The translations under genes were made by a program, and so were the position numbers. Below the pieces are notes generated by a model, which saw only the letters and a program-made list of their open reading frames with translations, had not been told where the DNA came from and did no database searches. A stretch of 64,000 nucleotides of DNA, taken from the NCBI RefSeq assembly GCF_018919065.1, contig NZ_JAHLQG010000054.1:1-64000 (forward strand). Reading direction: 5' to 3'. This DNA comes from Blautia sp. MSJ-9. GTDB lineage: Bacteria > Bacillota > Clostridia > Lachnospirales > Lachnospiraceae. Every line of letters starts with the position of its first letter. The stretch's first letter is position 1. This document shows positions 1 through 7,637 of this stretch, piece after piece.

Positions 1-222
1 CGGGCCGCTGGTGCATCGGTTAGACTGCCAAGTCTACGGCCGAGTAGCCAAGCCCGGAAGGGATAAACGCTGAAGGCATCTAAGCGTGAAGCCCCCCTTA
101 AGATGAGATATCCCATTCGAAAGAAGTAAACCCCCTTGAAGACGACGAGGTAGATAGGGCAGAGGTGGAAGTGCAGTAATGCATGGAGCTGACTGTTACT
201 AATCGGGTGAGGGCTTGACCAA
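1..222 (+). rRNA. 23S ribosomal RNA, 3' end (partial)
   Basis: The first ~220 nt match the conserved 3' end of bacterial 23S rRNA, including the 'gactgttactaatcggg' stretch just before the mature end. The 5' part lies outside the window. The exact 3' end (near 222) is judged from the pairing end of the molecule. No 5S gene follows; a terminator comes within ~65 nt. Confidence 0.95.
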
Positions 223-286
223 GAATCGCAGGAAGTAATGATCTCAGGGAAATGTCAGCATGTATGTAGTTTTGAAGATATAGTAG

Positions 287-316
287 AAACCAGCTAGTAG
301 TTAGCTGGTTTTTTTG
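287..316 (+). terminator. Rho-independent terminator after 23S rRNA
   Basis: A 10-bp perfect stem (287-296 with 302-311, loop 297-301) runs into a T-tract. It ends the rRNA transcript directly after the 23S, with no room for 5S rRNA or tRNA. Confidence 0.85.
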
Positions 317-529
317 TGCGCAAAAATAAAAGAAAGTCTGTTATATTGACTGCAAATATGCGAAGAAATCCTGCCGTTAGAAGAATGTAGAAAATTATAT
401 AATTGCATTACAGAAAATTATAGAAAGTGGGATTAAAAATATATTGTATTGCAGAAAAAAGCACTTTAAAATTAGTAGCAAAGTTTATAGAATCTAATTT
501 ATTTAAAAACATATATGGGAGGGTTTTTC
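317..529. other. AT-rich leader region before the GH120 gene
   Basis: About 210 nt without a gene. It is AT-rich and I see no convincing -35/-10 pair, riboswitch fold or palindrome. A GGGAGGG ribosome site at its end (516-522) serves the gene starting at 530. Confidence 0.4.
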
Positions 530-2527
530 ATGAAGATTTATGTAAATGGAAAAGCTGGTCATGACGGAAATGGTACAGAGCAGATGCCATTTCGTCATAT
601 CAATGATGCGGCAAAAATTGCACAGCCGGGGGATGAAGTTCTGGTAGCGCCTGGAGTTTACCGGGAATATGTAGATCCGATTCATGCCGGTACAGAAGAT
701 GCGAGAATTACTTACAGGAGCGTAGAGCCTCTCGGTGCAGTTATCACTGGTGCAGAACGTATTCAGACATGGGTTCCTTATAAAGAAGATGTATGGGTAT
801 GCCGTGTAGCGAACAGTCTTTTTGGCAGCTATAATCCATATACAACTATGGTTTATGGTGACTGGTATTTTGCCAAAGCTGACAAACATACAGGATGTGT
901 ATATTTGAATGACCGTGCTCTTTATGAGGCTGGAAGTGTGGAAGAATGCATCAAAGCCGAGGTTTATGAGTGCAGCTGGGTTCCGGAAGAGTCTACTTAT
1001 AAATGGTATACAGAACAGGATCAGGAGAAAGACGAGACAGTCATTTATGCGAATTTCCATGGAGCAGATCCAAATAAAGAAAATGTAGAGATCAATGTAC
1101 GCCGTGAGTGCTTTATGCCGTCCAAAACCGGTGTGGGATATATCACAGTCAGTGATTTCGTAGTTACAAAAGCAGCAACTACATGGGCTCCGCCTGCAGC
1201 TTATCAGGATGGTATGATCGGACCTCACTGGAGCAAAGGATGGATCATTGAGGACTGCGAAATTTCTAACAGCAAATGTGCAGGTATTTCTCTTGGAAAA
1301 TATTATGATGCAGAAAACGATCATTATTTTACAAATAAATATGTGAAGAGTCCAACTCAGATGGAAAGAGATGCAGTATGCCGCGGACAGTATCATGGCT
1401 GGCTTAAAGAAAAAGTAGGAAGCCACATTATCCGTCGAAACAATATTCATCACTGTGAGCAGGGTGGTATTATCGGCCGTATGGGCGGTGTATTCAGTAT
1501 TATTGAGGACAACCATATTCATCATATCAACAATATGATGGAACTGGGTGGTGCAGAGATTGCCGGAATTAAGATGCATGCTGCAATTGATGTTATTATG
1601 AGAAGAAATCATATTCATCATTGTACAATGGGAATCTGGTGCGACTGGGAAGCTCAGGGTACACGACTCACTCAGAACTTGCTTCATGATAATCAGCGAC
1701 CGGCATTTGCAAAACAGTTGAAAGGCGGTATGATGTGCCAGGATATCTTTGTTGAAGTAGGTCATGGACCGACTCTTATTGATAACAATATCCTTCTGTC
1801 AGACGCCAGCCTGCGTTTTGCTACTCAGGGTGTTGCTATGGTACATAACTTGATCTGCGGTGCTTTAACCTGTGTAGGTGATGGAACCGGATGGCGTTAT
1901 ACACCTTATCATATGCCTCATCGTACAGAGGTCAGAGGATTTATGACAATACTTCATGGAGATGACCGTTTCTATAACAATATTTTTGTTCAGAAATGGC
2001 CTTCAGAAGATTTTATCACAATGCATGATTCTGATGATGGATTTGATTCTGAGAACAGAAAAGTTGGAACCTGGATGTTCGATGAGTATCCAACTTATGA
2101 TGAATGGATCTCACAGTTTGATTTTACAAAACCTGCAGATATGAAGAAACTGGAGCCGGTTCACTTTGACCATTTACCGGTATGGAGTGAGGGAAATGTT
2201 TACCTTAATGGTGCAAAGGCATGGAAACATGAGAAAAATGGACTCGTTTCTTCTGAGAATGTGAAGGTAGAATTAACAGAGAAAGACGGAAAATATATTC
2301 TGGATACAAATATTTACGAGATTCTTGGAGATTTCTCCGGACGTATGATCAATACAGAAGTTTTAGGAAAAGCTTTTGAGCCGGAAGAATTCTTCGAAAA
2401 TCCGAATGGAACACCGATAACATTTGACGCTGATTACTTTGGTGGACACAGAGGTGCTAAGGTGATTCCTGGACCTTTTGCAGCGAAAGAAGATGCTGAG
2501 AAAAATGTCAATATTTGTGCTTTTTAA
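530..2527 (+). CDS. GH120-type beta-xylosidase (right-handed beta-helix)
   Basis: A 665-aa cytoplasmic protein with no signal peptide. It resembles the GH120 beta-xylosidase XylC along its whole length: an N-terminal 'GKGT..PF..I..A' start, a 'YREYVDP' strand, 'YANFHGADPN', 'EIAGIKMHAAID' and 'DWEAQGTR'. By that comparison the nucleophile should be Asp372 (in CDWEAQ) and the acid/base Glu409 (in DIFVEVGHG); in XylC I recall these as Asp382 and Glu405. The expected role is removing xylose from imported xylo-oligosaccharides. The two acids are 37 residues apart here against 23 in XylC, because of an extra ~14-residue segment. An ATG 15 nt upstream (515) is rejected because GGGAGGG lies between it and the ATG at 530. 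The gene stands alone and ends in a terminator at 2593-2621. Confidence 0.82.
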   Translation: MKIYVNGKAGHDGNGTEQMPFRHINDAAKIAQPGDEVLVAPGVYREYVDPIHAGTEDARITYRSVEPLGAVITGAERIQTWVPYKEDVWVCRVANSLFGSYNPYTTMVYGDWYFAKADKHTGCVYLNDRALYEAGSVEECIKAEVYECSWVPEESTYKWYTEQDQEKDETVIYANFHGADPNKENVEINVRRECFMPSKTGVGYITVSDFVVTKAATTWAPPAAYQDGMIGPHWSKGWIIEDCEISNSKCAGISLGKYYDAENDHYFTNKYVKSPTQMERDAVCRGQYHGWLKEKVGSHIIRRNNIHHCEQGGIIGRMGGVFSIIEDNHIHHINNMMELGGAEIAGIKMHAAIDVIMRRNHIHHCTMGIWCDWEAQGTRLTQNLLHDNQRPAFAKQLKGGMMCQDIFVEVGHGPTLIDNNILLSDASLRFATQGVAMVHNLICGALTCVGDGTGWRYTPYHMPHRTEVRGFMTILHGDDRFYNNIFVQKWPSEDFITMHDSDDGFDSENRKVGTWMFDEYPTYDEWISQFDFTKPADMKKLEPVHFDHLPVWSEGNVYLNGAKAWKHEKNGLVSSENVKVELTEKDGKYILDTNIYEILGDFSGRMINTEVLGKAFEPEEFFENPNGTPITFDADYFGGHRGAKVIPGPFAAKEDAEKNVNICAF

Positions 2528-2576
2528 CCGAATCAAGTAAGGAGCGAAGCGGATGATTTTATCCGTTTGACTTAAA
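2523..2576 (+). repeat. Dispersed repeat, copy 1
   Basis: Contains 'AACCGAATCAAGTAAG' followed ~20 nt later by 'ATCCGTTTGACTT'. Other copies lie at 6000-6103 and, on the minus strand, at 20632-20690. The ends are partly complementary, so the unit can fold. It overlaps the stop codon of the GH120 gene. Confidence 0.6.
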
Positions 2577-2592
2577 TTAAGGAAATAGAGAA

Positions 2593-2621
2593 GGCCAGCT
2601 GGATGTCAGCTGGTCTTTTTT
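2593..2621 (+). terminator. Terminator after GH120 gene
   Basis: GGCCAGCTG (2593-2601) pairs with CAGCTGGTC (2607-2615) across a 5-nt loop and is followed by six Ts. Confidence 0.85.
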
Positions 2622-2668
2622 GACGTTTTTTTGATTGTTTGTCTTTAAATGAAAAAATTTATATATTA

Positions 2669-2742
2669 CTACATTTGTAGAAAAAACAGCTTGACACTAA
2701 TCTTCTACAGATGTAGTATATGATTAACTTCTACAAAAGTAG
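2669..2742 (+). promoter_or_regulatory. Promoter with three BlaI/MecI-like operators
   Basis: Three CTACA-N2-TGTAG-type dyads lie at 2669-2680, 2705-2716 and 2731-2742 (the third is CTACAAAAGTAG). TTGACA (2691-2696) and a TAGTAT -10 (2714-2719) are 17 bp apart between and under these dyads, so a bound repressor would block RNA polymerase. A fourth matching dyad lies before the blaI-like gene. TACA..TGTA dyads are the known BlaI/MecI recognition form. Confidence 0.75.
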
Positions 2743-2792
2743 AAGAAACGGATAAAAATGGAGTTACAATTAATGACGAAAGGGGAATTCTT

Positions 2793-3677
2793 ATGAACAG
2801 AAAAAGATTTATTACGGTTGTTGCTTCGTTATCGGTGTTTTGCATGTCCATGACTGGAATGAATGCTGTATGGGCCAGGGATGGAGGGAGTGAGAAGTTT
2901 GATCCGCAGCCAGTGAGTTCTGACTGGGAGCAGAAGGATATGAAGGGAACATATGCTTATTTTGTGAGCGGTAAGGACTGGGTTGGTGTTTATAAGTATG
3001 ATGCAGATGATGATACCCCATTGTTTGCGAAAGCAAGTGATCAGTATGCGGCTTGTTACGAAACGGCTTATTCTGTTGGCAGTGATCTTTATGTGGTGAA
3101 GGGATTTGCGAAAGATGTAGATGATATCGGTAAGGTGCGTGAGATGGTGGAGAGTATTTCCTATCCGGGAAATCCGGCATTAGATACACAGGAGGGTTCT
3201 GACAATAGTGGAAGTGATCAGGATGATAAGCAGAATGAAGATCAAAATTCAGAGGCAGGAGAAACAGAGACTTCCAATGAGGTAAATGTGGATACAGATG
3301 AGGACAGTGGCAATAATATTTATCTTGAGACATTGACACTTGTGAGAGAGGATGGAAGTACTTTTACGATTACTCAGCAAACAAATGGGGATTATTGTTA
3401 CCGGGATGATGATGGTGTAGGATATACGGACAATGGTGATGAGAGTTATACAGATGAGTATGGAAATACTTATAGGGCTTTAAATGATGCAACACATTAC
3501 CTGGGAATAACATTGGAGCAGCATACACTGGAGTCTTCTGATGGAAATACGGTTACAGTTACACAGACGACAAATGGAGATTATTATTATCGGGATGATA
3601 ATGGAACTGGTTTTACTGACAATGGAGACGGAACCTGGACAGATGAAAATGGGAATGATTATATAGAGATAAATTAG
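2793..3677 (+). CDS. Secreted protein with acidic tyrosine-rich repeats, partner of the BlaI/M56 pair
   Basis: A 294-aa exported protein whose family I do not recognise. Residues 1-29 form a signal peptide (Lys/Arg start, hydrophobic core, cleavage near VWA). Residues 30-125 are a small domain rich in aromatic residues. Residues 130-175 are an acidic Ser/Asn/Asp/Glu linker. Residues ~178-294 hold two related repeats built around 'TTNGDYYYRDD', 'GFTDNGDGT' and 'DEYGN/DENGN'. The same repeats form the C-terminal tail of the M56 protein at 4143-5990, and the DNA of the last ~90 nt is also very similar between the two genes. With three BlaI-like operators in front, it is very likely a target of the repressor encoded next. 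It may be a ligand, inhibitor or decoy for the sensor (inference). Confidence 0.7.
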   Translation: MNRKRFITVVASLSVFCMSMTGMNAVWARDGGSEKFDPQPVSSDWEQKDMKGTYAYFVSGKDWVGVYKYDADDDTPLFAKASDQYAACYETAYSVGSDLYVVKGFAKDVDDIGKVREMVESISYPGNPALDTQEGSDNSGSDQDDKQNEDQNSEAGETETSNEVNVDTDEDSGNNIYLETLTLVREDGSTFTITQQTNGDYCYRDDDGVGYTDNGDESYTDEYGNTYRALNDATHYLGITLEQHTLESSDGNTVTVTQTTNGDYYYRDDNGTGFTDNGDGTWTDENGNDYIEIN

Positions 3678-3679
3678 CA

Positions 3680-3730
3680 TTGACGGATTATTGTGTGGTT
3701 GCTACAATAAAATTATTCCTACAATTGTAG
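3680..3730 (+). promoter_or_regulatory. Promoter and operator of the blaI-like gene
   Basis: TTGACG (3680-3685), a 17-bp spacer and TACAAT (3703-3708) form a strong sigma-A promoter. The perfect 12-bp palindrome CTACAATTGTAG (3719-3730) lies just after the expected start point, so the repressor probably controls its own operon. Confidence 0.75.
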
Positions 3731-3749
3731 AAGAAATGAGGTGATTTTA

Positions 3750-4139
3750 TTGAAAAAAGCATATCAGCGTTTGCCGGAGTCAGAGTTGGACATTATGCTG
3801 GCTTTATGGAACGGGACGCCGCCGATGACCCGGGCGGAGATTGAGAAGCTGGTGAATGTGAAGAAACAGCTGGCTCCGACTACGATCTTGTCACTGCTGA
3901 CCCGATTAGAGAATAAGAATTTCGTTTCTGTAGAGAAGCAGGGAAAGATGAATCTGTATACTCCTCTGGTATCTCAGGAAGATTATCAGGCAAATGAAAG
4001 TAAGAGTGTATTGGAGAAACTTTACGGGAATTCTCTTAAGAAGTTTGTGACTTCTCTTTATCAGGGAAAGAAGATAAGTTCAGAAGAAATACAGGATCTC
4101 AGTGATTTTCTGAAGGAGTTGGATGAGAAGGAGGAATAA
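3750..4139 (+). CDS. BlaI/MecI/CopY-family repressor
   Basis: A ~129-aa winged-helix repressor. Residues ~8-75 hold the DNA-binding domain (ESELDIMLALW, then TTILSLLTRLENKNFV and the wing EKQGKMNLYTPLV), followed by a helical dimerisation tail. The TTG at 3750 is chosen because GAGGTG (3739-3744) sits 5 nt in front of it; a GTG at 3741 overlaps that ribosome site. It is followed without a gap by the M56 protease gene, the classic repressor/sensor arrangement in which the protease triggers cleavage of the repressor. The likely operators are the TACA..TGTA dyads upstream. Confidence 0.88.
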   Translation: MKKAYQRLPESELDIMLALWNGTPPMTRAEIEKLVNVKKQLAPTTILSLLTRLENKNFVSVEKQGKMNLYTPLVSQEDYQANESKSVLEKLYGNSLKKFVTSLYQGKKISSEEIQDLSDFLKELDEKEE

Positions 4140-4142
4140 GTG

Positions 4143-5990
4143 ATGGCGGAATTTGCATTACATATTTTGAAGCTTAATATTATTTCCGCAGTTGTTATTT
4201 TTCTTGTGCTGGGTTTATCTGTTTTGTTAAAAAACAGATTTACAGCGAGATGGAAGTATGTGGTCTGGCTGGCTGTTGCAATGAGTCTGCTGGTTCCTGC
4301 GCGGTTTCCATCGAATTTTTCCCTTATAAATTTCAAAGTGCCGGGGATTGAGAGCAGTGGGAATGAAAAGATAACTGCAAAGAGAATAATTTCGGCAGAT
4401 GCAGATTCTGCGAATGTAAATTCTTCTAAGGTAAATTCAGAGGATAGCAGTACTGCAGATTCAAAAATGCAGGATACGGCTGTGACGGGCAAAGCATTCA
4501 CAGGTGCAGTATTGAAAGATGAAGTGCAGTCTGACTCAGCATCTGCATCATTGTCTGGAAGACATATCGTACCGCTGGCTGCAAAGATTTTTATGATCGT
4601 GTGGCTGGCAGGGGCGGTTATAAAGTTACTGGCAGAGATATGTGCATATTGCTTTTCCATGAGAAGCCTGAAACGGATGAGTCTTCCGGTGAATGATCTG
4701 ATGAAATGGAAAATGTATAGGGATGTGTGTGAACAGAAAGGGATTCGGAGAAGACCTGAACTGATGCAGAATGCAGGACTCAGTACGCCGCTTCTGGCGG
4801 GATTATTTAGAACAAAATTATATCTTCCGGCAGTTAGCTATTCTGCGGAAGAATTGAAGCTGGTTTATCATCATGAGCTGACGCATTATTTACATAGGGA
4901 TTTGTGGTATAAGATGCTTCTGAGAATCTGTGCATCTGTGTACTGGTTTAATCCGGCATTGCTGTTTATGCTGTGGGAGGCTGATAAAGATATCGAGAAT
5001 CTTTGCGATGCGGAAGTTGTCCGTGTCTGCAGCAGGGCAGAACGTAAACTGTATCGGAAACTTCTGTTGAGAACAGTTGCCATAGATAATCAGGTGCCTT
5101 ATGTAACGGCAAGCCTGAATGACAGCAGTATGGTTTTTAAAGACAGGATTCTGTATATGCTGAATATGAAGAAACTTCGGAAAAATGTTCTTCCGGGAGT
5201 GATCTTGGCGATGGTGCTAGTCGGAGGAAATCTGGCATTTGGCTTTTCAGGAGAAACAATTTCCGGGGCACAGAATACACAGCAGCAGGCACAAAAAGAC
5301 GGAGATTCATCAGGACAGGATTCCGGAGAAGATGCTAAGAAGCGAGAATTGGTTGATATGGTGGCATCACATGGAACTTCCGATGAGCAGCAGCTGGCAG
5401 GAAAGGGAGATAAACTGGAGAATTCAAACAGTGCTGGTTTGGCAGAGAATTCAGGACAGGGTGATGTTGCAGATCAGGAAGGAAATCAGGATCAGACAGG
5501 AGTGAATTCTTCTGATGAGACAGGGGAAAATTCTGACGGTCAGAATCCTGATCCGGATAATTCGGGAGGTGGTTATTCGGATACAGATAATAATGGAACC
5601 CCTGGAGATGATACTACAAATAAAACGGTTATTAATACATCATCATTGACATTACGAGGAAGTGGCGGCAGTACATTTGAAGTTGAAAGGGTGTTGTATT
5701 CTGATTATTCTGTTGAGTATAGAGGATATGATGGTGTTGGATATACTGATAACGGAAATGAAAGTTATACAGATGATTATGGAAATACATATTCTGCTTT
5801 AAATGATTCAACTCATTATCTGGGAACAACCTTGGAACAGCATACATTGACTTCTTCTGATGGAAATACAGTTACTGTTACACAGACAACAAATGGAGAC
5901 TACTATTACAGAGATGATAATGGTACTGGTTTCAGTGATAATGGTGATGGAACCTGGACAGATGAAAATGGGAATACTTATACGGAATGA
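4143..5990 (+). CDS. M56 (BlaR1-like) membrane sensor metalloprotease with repeat ectodomain
   Basis: About 615 aa. Three N-terminal membrane segments lie near residues 8-28, 35-55 and 140-165. The M56 domain carries the zinc motif HELTH (244-248) and a fourth membrane helix follows near residues 345-370. The outside part is not a penicillin-binding domain. It is a long acidic Gln/Asn/Gly/Asp linker (~375-490) followed by two tyrosine-rich repeats (~500-615) like those of the secreted protein at 2793-3677. In BlaR1/MecR1, ligand binding outside activates the cytoplasmic HExxH site and leads to loss of the repressor; here the ligand must be something else. The gene begins at the stop codon of the repressor (GTG 4140 or ATG 4143, with AAGGAGGA just upstream), so translation is coupled. 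Confidence 0.85.
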   Translation: MAEFALHILKLNIISAVVIFLVLGLSVLLKNRFTARWKYVVWLAVAMSLLVPARFPSNFSLINFKVPGIESSGNEKITAKRIISADADSANVNSSKVNSEDSSTADSKMQDTAVTGKAFTGAVLKDEVQSDSASASLSGRHIVPLAAKIFMIVWLAGAVIKLLAEICAYCFSMRSLKRMSLPVNDLMKWKMYRDVCEQKGIRRRPELMQNAGLSTPLLAGLFRTKLYLPAVSYSAEELKLVYHHELTHYLHRDLWYKMLLRICASVYWFNPALLFMLWEADKDIENLCDAEVVRVCSRAERKLYRKLLLRTVAIDNQVPYVTASLNDSSMVFKDRILYMLNMKKLRKNVLPGVILAMVLVGGNLAFGFSGETISGAQNTQQQAQKDGDSSGQDSGEDAKKRELVDMVASHGTSDEQQLAGKGDKLENSNSAGLAENSGQGDVADQEGNQDQTGVNSSDETGENSDGQNPDPDNSGGGYSDTDNNGTPGDDTTNKTVINTSSLTLRGSGGSTFEVERVLYSDYSVEYRGYDGVGYTDNGNESYTDDYGNTYSALNDSTHYLGTTLEQHTLTSSDGNTVTVTQTTNGDYYYRDDNGTGFSDNGDGTWTDENGNTYTE

Positions 5991-5999
5991 TACCATTAG

Positions 6000-6103
6000 T
6001 TTAACCGAATTAAGTAAGTCTCCCTGCTTCAATTGCGAATATCCGCTTGATTCAAAACAGGTAAGTTCTTTCTTTCAATTGCAAATATCAATTTAAGTCA
6101 GGC
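6000..6103 (+). repeat. Dispersed repeat, copy 2, with an internal tandem half-copy
   Basis: 6000-6057 holds 'TTTAACCGAATTAAGTAAG' and 'GCGAATATCCGCTTGATTC', and its two ends can pair. 6059-6103 looks like a diverged second copy of the inner part (GTAAGT..CTTTCAATTGCAAATATC). See 2523-2576 and 20632-20690. Confidence 0.6.
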
Positions 6104-6134
6104 TCAGAGAAAATCGGCTTGCAAAATTTAAAAT

Positions 6135-6181
6135 AAGCCCTTCACTGTTACTTAACCAGACAGTGAAAGGCTTGTTTTTTT
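6135..6181. terminator. Terminator between M56 gene and pepT
   Basis: An AAGCC..TTCACTGT arm pairs with ACAGTGAAAGGCTT and runs into seven Ts on the + strand. Because pepT converges on it from the right, it may act in both directions. Confidence 0.75.
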
Positions 6182-6202
6182 GCTGGACTTTTTCAGCTGA
6201 AA

Positions 6203-7420
6203 TTATTTATAGAATAACTCAATAATCTTTAATCCCACTTCAACAGCAATATCCATTCCTTCCACAGTGATATGTTCATAAGGACCATGGAAAGCGTGTC
6301 CGCCGGTTCCAAGGTTCGGGCATGGGACGCCCATGAAACTTAAGCGTGCACCGTCTGTACCGCCGCGGATCGGAGTGATAAGTGCAGGTGTTCCACATTC
6401 TTTGCAGGCTGCAGTTGCGCAGTTGATCAGTTCCATGCAGGTATCAATAACTTCTTTCATGTTTCGGTACTGTTCTGTAATGGTAAGCTTTACAGTGTCT
6501 TTGCCCCACTTTTCATTGAGGATTTTGGTGATGTGTTCCATGGTTTTGATCCTGCAGTCAAAAGATGCTGCATCGTGGTCACGGATAATATAGTCTAACA
6601 TAGCAGTGGAGACATTGCCGTTCATGGCATCAAGATGGAAAAATCCTTCATATTCTTCAGTATCTCTTGGGGTATCTGCGGATGGGAGCATGGAGTTAAA
6701 TTCCATGGCAACAAGTGCTGCGTTTACCATTGTATTCTTGGAAGAACCCGGGTGTACGTTTACACCGGTAAATTCTACTACTGCACGGCCTGCATTAAAG
6801 TTCTCATACTGGATTTCACCTTCTGTATCGCCGTCAAGAGTATAGGCATAGTCTGCATTGAATTTCTTTACATCAAAATAATCAGTGCCTCCTCCGATTT
6901 CTTCATCCGGAGTAAAAGCAACAGAGATTGGGCCGTGGGCAATTGTTCCGTTATTTAAGTGCTCGATCATTGTCATGATCTCTGCAACACCTGCCTTGTC
7001 ATCTGCACCAAGGATTGTGGTTCCATCGGATGTGATGAGGGTTCTGCCTTTTAATGAAGACAGGTGCGGGAACATTTTCGGAGAAAGTACTCTTCCACTG
7101 GTTCCAAGTGTAAGTTCTCCGCCGTCATAATTCGGAGTGACAACCGGAGTAACCGGATGATCGCAGAAGTCAGATACTGTGTCCATGTGAGCGATAAAAC
7201 CCAGTTTTTTACGGGATTCGTATCCCTCAGTTGCCGGAATATGTCCGTAGACATAGCAATGGTCATCTACGCTGGCATCTTCCACACCCAGGTCCTTTAA
7301 TTCCTGCACCAACTGTCTGGCGAGGTTAAACTGGTACTGTGTGGATGGAGAAGTTCCAGTTTCTTCACTGCTTGGTGTGAAAACTTTTACATAAGATAAT
7401 AAGCGTTCGTATGCTTTCAT
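6203..7420 (-). CDS. pepT: Peptidase T (tripeptide aminopeptidase)
   Basis: 405 aa, the usual PepT length. This M20 zinc peptidase removes the N-terminal residue from tripeptides in the cytoplasm. Visible metal-site motifs are AHMDTV, the bridging Asp in GADDKAG, the catalytic Glu pair in TPDEEIGGG, LDGD and the late HAFHGPYEH. The 'NVHPGSSKNTMVNA' dimerisation-domain motif is also present. The start is ATG 7420, preceded by AGGAGG (7427-7432); an upstream in-frame ATG has no ribosome site. It is monocistronic. Confidence 0.95.
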   Translation of the reverse strand: MKAYERLLSYVKVFTPSSEETGTSPSTQYQFNLARQLVQELKDLGVEDASVDDHCYVYGHIPATEGYESRKKLGFIAHMDTVSDFCDHPVTPVVTPNYDGGELTLGTSGRVLSPKMFPHLSSLKGRTLITSDGTTILGADDKAGVAEIMTMIEHLNNGTIAHGPISVAFTPDEEIGGGTDYFDVKKFNADYAYTLDGDTEGEIQYENFNAGRAVVEFTGVNVHPGSSKNTMVNAALVAMEFNSMLPSADTPRDTEEYEGFFHLDAMNGNVSTAMLDYIIRDHDAASFDCRIKTMEHITKILNEKWGKDTVKLTITEQYRNMKEVIDTCMELINCATAACKECGTPALITPIRGGTDGARLSFMGVPCPNLGTGGHAFHGPYEHITVEGMDIAVEVGLKIIELFYK

Positions 7421-7637
7421 GATAAACCTCCTGGTATCGGGCTGAGCCAGATTTTTTAACTCAGCATTGTATGTTAAGTATAACACGTTATAGGAATTAC
7501 GTAAAAATATTTCTTGTATTTTGGTTTTGCTCTGTATCTAATTTCTCTTTTTTATCTTTCTGGAAGATATGGAAAATGTATGCTAGAATAAAAATAGTAG
7601 TTCATATTAAAAATATTCAGGAAAGGTAACGGGGGAA

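Noticed and set aside
503-1765. 420-aa minus-strand open frame opposite the GH120 gene
   Set aside because: No ribosome site and no recognisable motif; codon composition is the mirror of the GH120 gene, which matches a known family along its length.
4143-5990. Beta-lactam resistance sensor (BlaR1/MecR1)
   Set aside because: The M56 domain fits, but no penicillin-binding domain motifs (SxxK, SxN, KTG) are present in the ectodomain and no beta-lactamase gene is adjacent.
7421-7637. Fluoride riboswitch before the ClC gene
   Set aside because: The conserved GG.GATGG core and pseudoknot bases are not found in this space.
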